DNA of 7,169 nucleotides from contig JAUPVU010000029.1 in assembly GCA_030916925.1 (NCBI GenBank), positions 1 to 7,169 of the forward strand. The letters are read 5' to 3'. Made by a program: the position numbers and the translations under genes. Below the pieces are notes generated by a model. That model was given only the letters and a program-made list of their open reading frames with translations. It searched no databases and was not told where the DNA came from. Each line of letters begins with the position of its first letter. The first letter of the stretch is position 1. Source of the DNA: Patescibacteria group bacterium (lineage in GTDB: Bacteria > Patescibacteriota > WWE3 > 2-01-FULL-39-13). Shown here piece after piece: positions 5,673-7,169 of this stretch.

Positions 5673-7100
5673 TTAGGCTTGTACAATACTGACCGTGTTG
5701 TTTGATTCTAATTCCCCGACGTTTTGACCGAAGATAACGATCATTCGATTGCCAGCGTCGATTAGGTTTCTCTTTTTCAAGGTGGATAAAGCTTCTTTAA
5801 TATTATTAACAGGATTTTTGTGCAACTTCATATGAAAAGGCGTAATTCCATACGACATGTTCAATCTTCTTGCAACTGAGTGATGAGATGTAAATGCGTA
5901 TACGGGAAGATTAGATCTAAATCTCGAAAGTACCCTTGCCGATTTTCCTGATTCCGTGAAAACAATATATCCTTTTATTTCTGACTTTTCGTTATTAGGT
6001 TTTTCTCTACTAAGTCTTACAGAAGCTGCGATTACCATTTCTTCATATGTATCAGAATCAAAATCAATTCGAGATGTGTTGACTCCAAAATCATGTGAAT
6101 CATTAAAACGTGCAATTTTCGCCATGACAGTTACTGCTTTTACTGGATGATCGCCAATTGTTGTTTCATCAGAAAGCATTAAACAATCAGTCTTTTGAAT
6201 AACCGCATGAGCAATATCAGCGACCTCTGCCCGTGATGGAAGTGGATTTTTAATCATACTCATAAGCATTTGAGTGGCCACGATTACTGGTTTGTAGTGT
6301 TTACGGCACTCGGTAATTATCATCTCTTGGATTTTTGGAACTTTTTCGTAAGGAATTTCAACTCCTAAATCTCCTCGTGCAACCATAATTGCATCACTTG
6401 CACTAATAATTTCATGAATGTTGTTTACCGATTTCAATGTTTCAATTTTTGCTATTATTTTTTGATCGCCTCCATGGGCTTTTATTGCTGCACGTAATGT
6501 CGTAATGTCATGCTCATCTCTGACAAATGATAAGGCTATAAAATCTACGCTGTTTTTAGTTACAAATTCGATATCCTTTATATCTTTTTCAAGTAGAGTT
6601 GGAACATTTATAGTAGCATCGGGAATACTTACTGATTTTCTAGGTCCCAGTTCCCCACCCTCTATTACAATCGTCTTAATATAATTTGCAGTTTTAGATT
6701 GAAAATCTAATTCAACATTTCCGTCGTCAATTAGGATTTTATTTCCTCTTTCGATTCCACTAATTAAATTTACATCTCTAAAAGGAATACATATTTCACC
6801 TGGAATATTTCTTGGAGTTAAATATACTGTTTGGCCTTCCTCTAAATTCATTTTTTCAATTCCAGTTGGAAAGTTTCCGATTCTAAGTTCTGGTCCCTGT
6901 AAATCTGCAAAAATCGCGACTTCTGTATTTGATTTTTTAGCAATTTCTCTAACAAGTGCGATTTTATCACCATGCCACTGATAATCATTATGTTTTAAAT
7001 TAAATCTAAAAACATTTACACCTGCATGTATCAATTTTTCTATGATTTCAGGTGTTTCTGTAGCTGGTCCGAGAGTGATAATTATTTTTGTGCGTTTCAT
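5673..7100 (-). CDS. pyk: Pyruvate kinase
   Basis: 475 residues, normal length (about 470). It transfers phosphate from phosphoenolpyruvate to ADP, giving pyruvate and ATP in the last step of glycolysis; active as a cytoplasmic tetramer. The start MKRTKIIITLGPAT is typical and fixes the ATG at 7100. The A domain covers about 1-68 and 160-335, the B lid about 69-159, and the C domain about 350-475. Visible active-site residues are Arg32 and Asn34, Asp66, Lys218 and Glu220 in IIAKIE, ARGDLGVEIP (241-250) with metal ligand Asp244, and Thr276 in ATQM. Oddities: the usual N-F-S-H is N-L-K-H, putting Lys36 where Ser binds potassium in rabbit muscle enzyme; the Gly of the active-site Lys signature is changed (KIETLKS); and MLSGET is MLSDET. 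Glu71 in GPELR is the residue usually linked with potassium dependence. No Shine-Dalgarno is seen. It has its own transcript, opposite to xer. Confidence 0.97.
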   Translation of the reverse strand: MKRTKIIITLGPATETPEIIEKLIHAGVNVFRFNLKHNDYQWHGDKIALVREIAKKSNTEVAIFADLQGPELRIGNFPTGIEKMNLEEGQTVYLTPRNIPGEICIPFRDVNLISGIERGNKILIDDGNVELDFQSKTANYIKTIVIEGGELGPRKSVSIPDATINVPTLLEKDIKDIEFVTKNSVDFIALSFVRDEHDITTLRAAIKAHGGDQKIIAKIETLKSVNNIHEIISASDAIMVARGDLGVEIPYEKVPKIQEMIITECRKHYKPVIVATQMLMSMIKNPLPSRAEVADIAHAVIQKTDCLMLSDETTIGDHPVKAVTVMAKIARFNDSHDFGVNTSRIDFDSDTYEEMVIAASVRLSREKPNNEKSEIKGYIVFTESGKSARVLSRFRSNLPVYAFTSHHSVARRLNMSYGITPFHMKLHKNPVNNIKEALSTLKKRNLIDAGNRMIVIFGQNVGELESNNTVSIVQA

Positions 7101-7169
7101 TTTGGATATTATTATTATTTTATATTGTAACCTTATCAGCTTAGCAGATTTTTGACTTCCCTACCCTAC
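7101..7169 (-). promoter_or_regulatory. Upstream region of pyruvate kinase, promoter position uncertain
   Basis: Read on the minus strand, TACAAT followed by ATAAAATAA lies about 25-30 bases before the ATG and could serve as a -10 box; no good -35 stands 16-18 bases further up. The leader is an AT-rich ATT repeat without a Shine-Dalgarno. At the window edge the minus strand reads GTAGGG twice in tandem, of unknown meaning. The next gene lies outside the window. Confidence 0.25.

Noticed and set aside
1..7169. UGA recoded as glycine, as in some Patescibacteria
   Set aside because: All genes are full length under the standard bacterial code without needing read-through of UGA. UGA is not used as a stop here, but seven genes are too few to mean anything.

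Overview
The window is AT-rich DNA from a bacterium with small, tightly packed genes. The best guess is a member of the Candidate Phyla Radiation (Patescibacteria). This rests on the compact yebC-ruvC pair, a single Xer-type recombinase with the style of sequence common in those genomes, divergent or reduced versions of household proteins, and the near absence of Shine-Dalgarno sequences. It is an inference from gene style; no rRNA or ribosomal protein marker in the window settles it. All genes read through with the standard bacterial code, and every visible stop is TAA or TAG.

Left part (1-3760): five genes run on the plus strand. They are the 3' part of an RluA-family pseudouridine synthase, a membrane-anchored protein with a LytR C-terminal domain, a shortened YebC, the Holliday-junction nuclease RuvC, and an unrecognised multi-pass membrane protein. 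The last four are 2 to 16 bases apart or overlapping and probably form one transcription unit. A near-perfect hairpin or operator lies between the first gene and this unit.

Middle (3761-4604): 844 bases with no convincing protein gene, unusual for so compact a region. It holds a stretch on the minus strand that resembles a degraded 5S rRNA gene, a perfect consensus DnaA box, a long AT palindrome, two adjoining hairpins, two more inverted repeats, an octamer found three times, and a CGTCGT(T)AA motif that recurs just in front of the recombinase gene. One of the hairpins has the geometry of a tyrosine-recombinase core site.

Right part (4605-7169): a complete XerC/D-like tyrosine recombinase on the plus strand converges on a complete pyruvate kinase on the minus strand, followed by the kinase's upstream region. 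The gene set is housekeeping: RNA modification, envelope, translation or regulation, recombination repair, chromosome resolution and glycolysis. I found no defence system, CRISPR array or transposase. The most interesting points are a YebC that lacks one whole domain, a pyruvate kinase with lysine at a potassium-ligand position, an LCP-like domain without its arginines, and the structured noncoding region beside xer.
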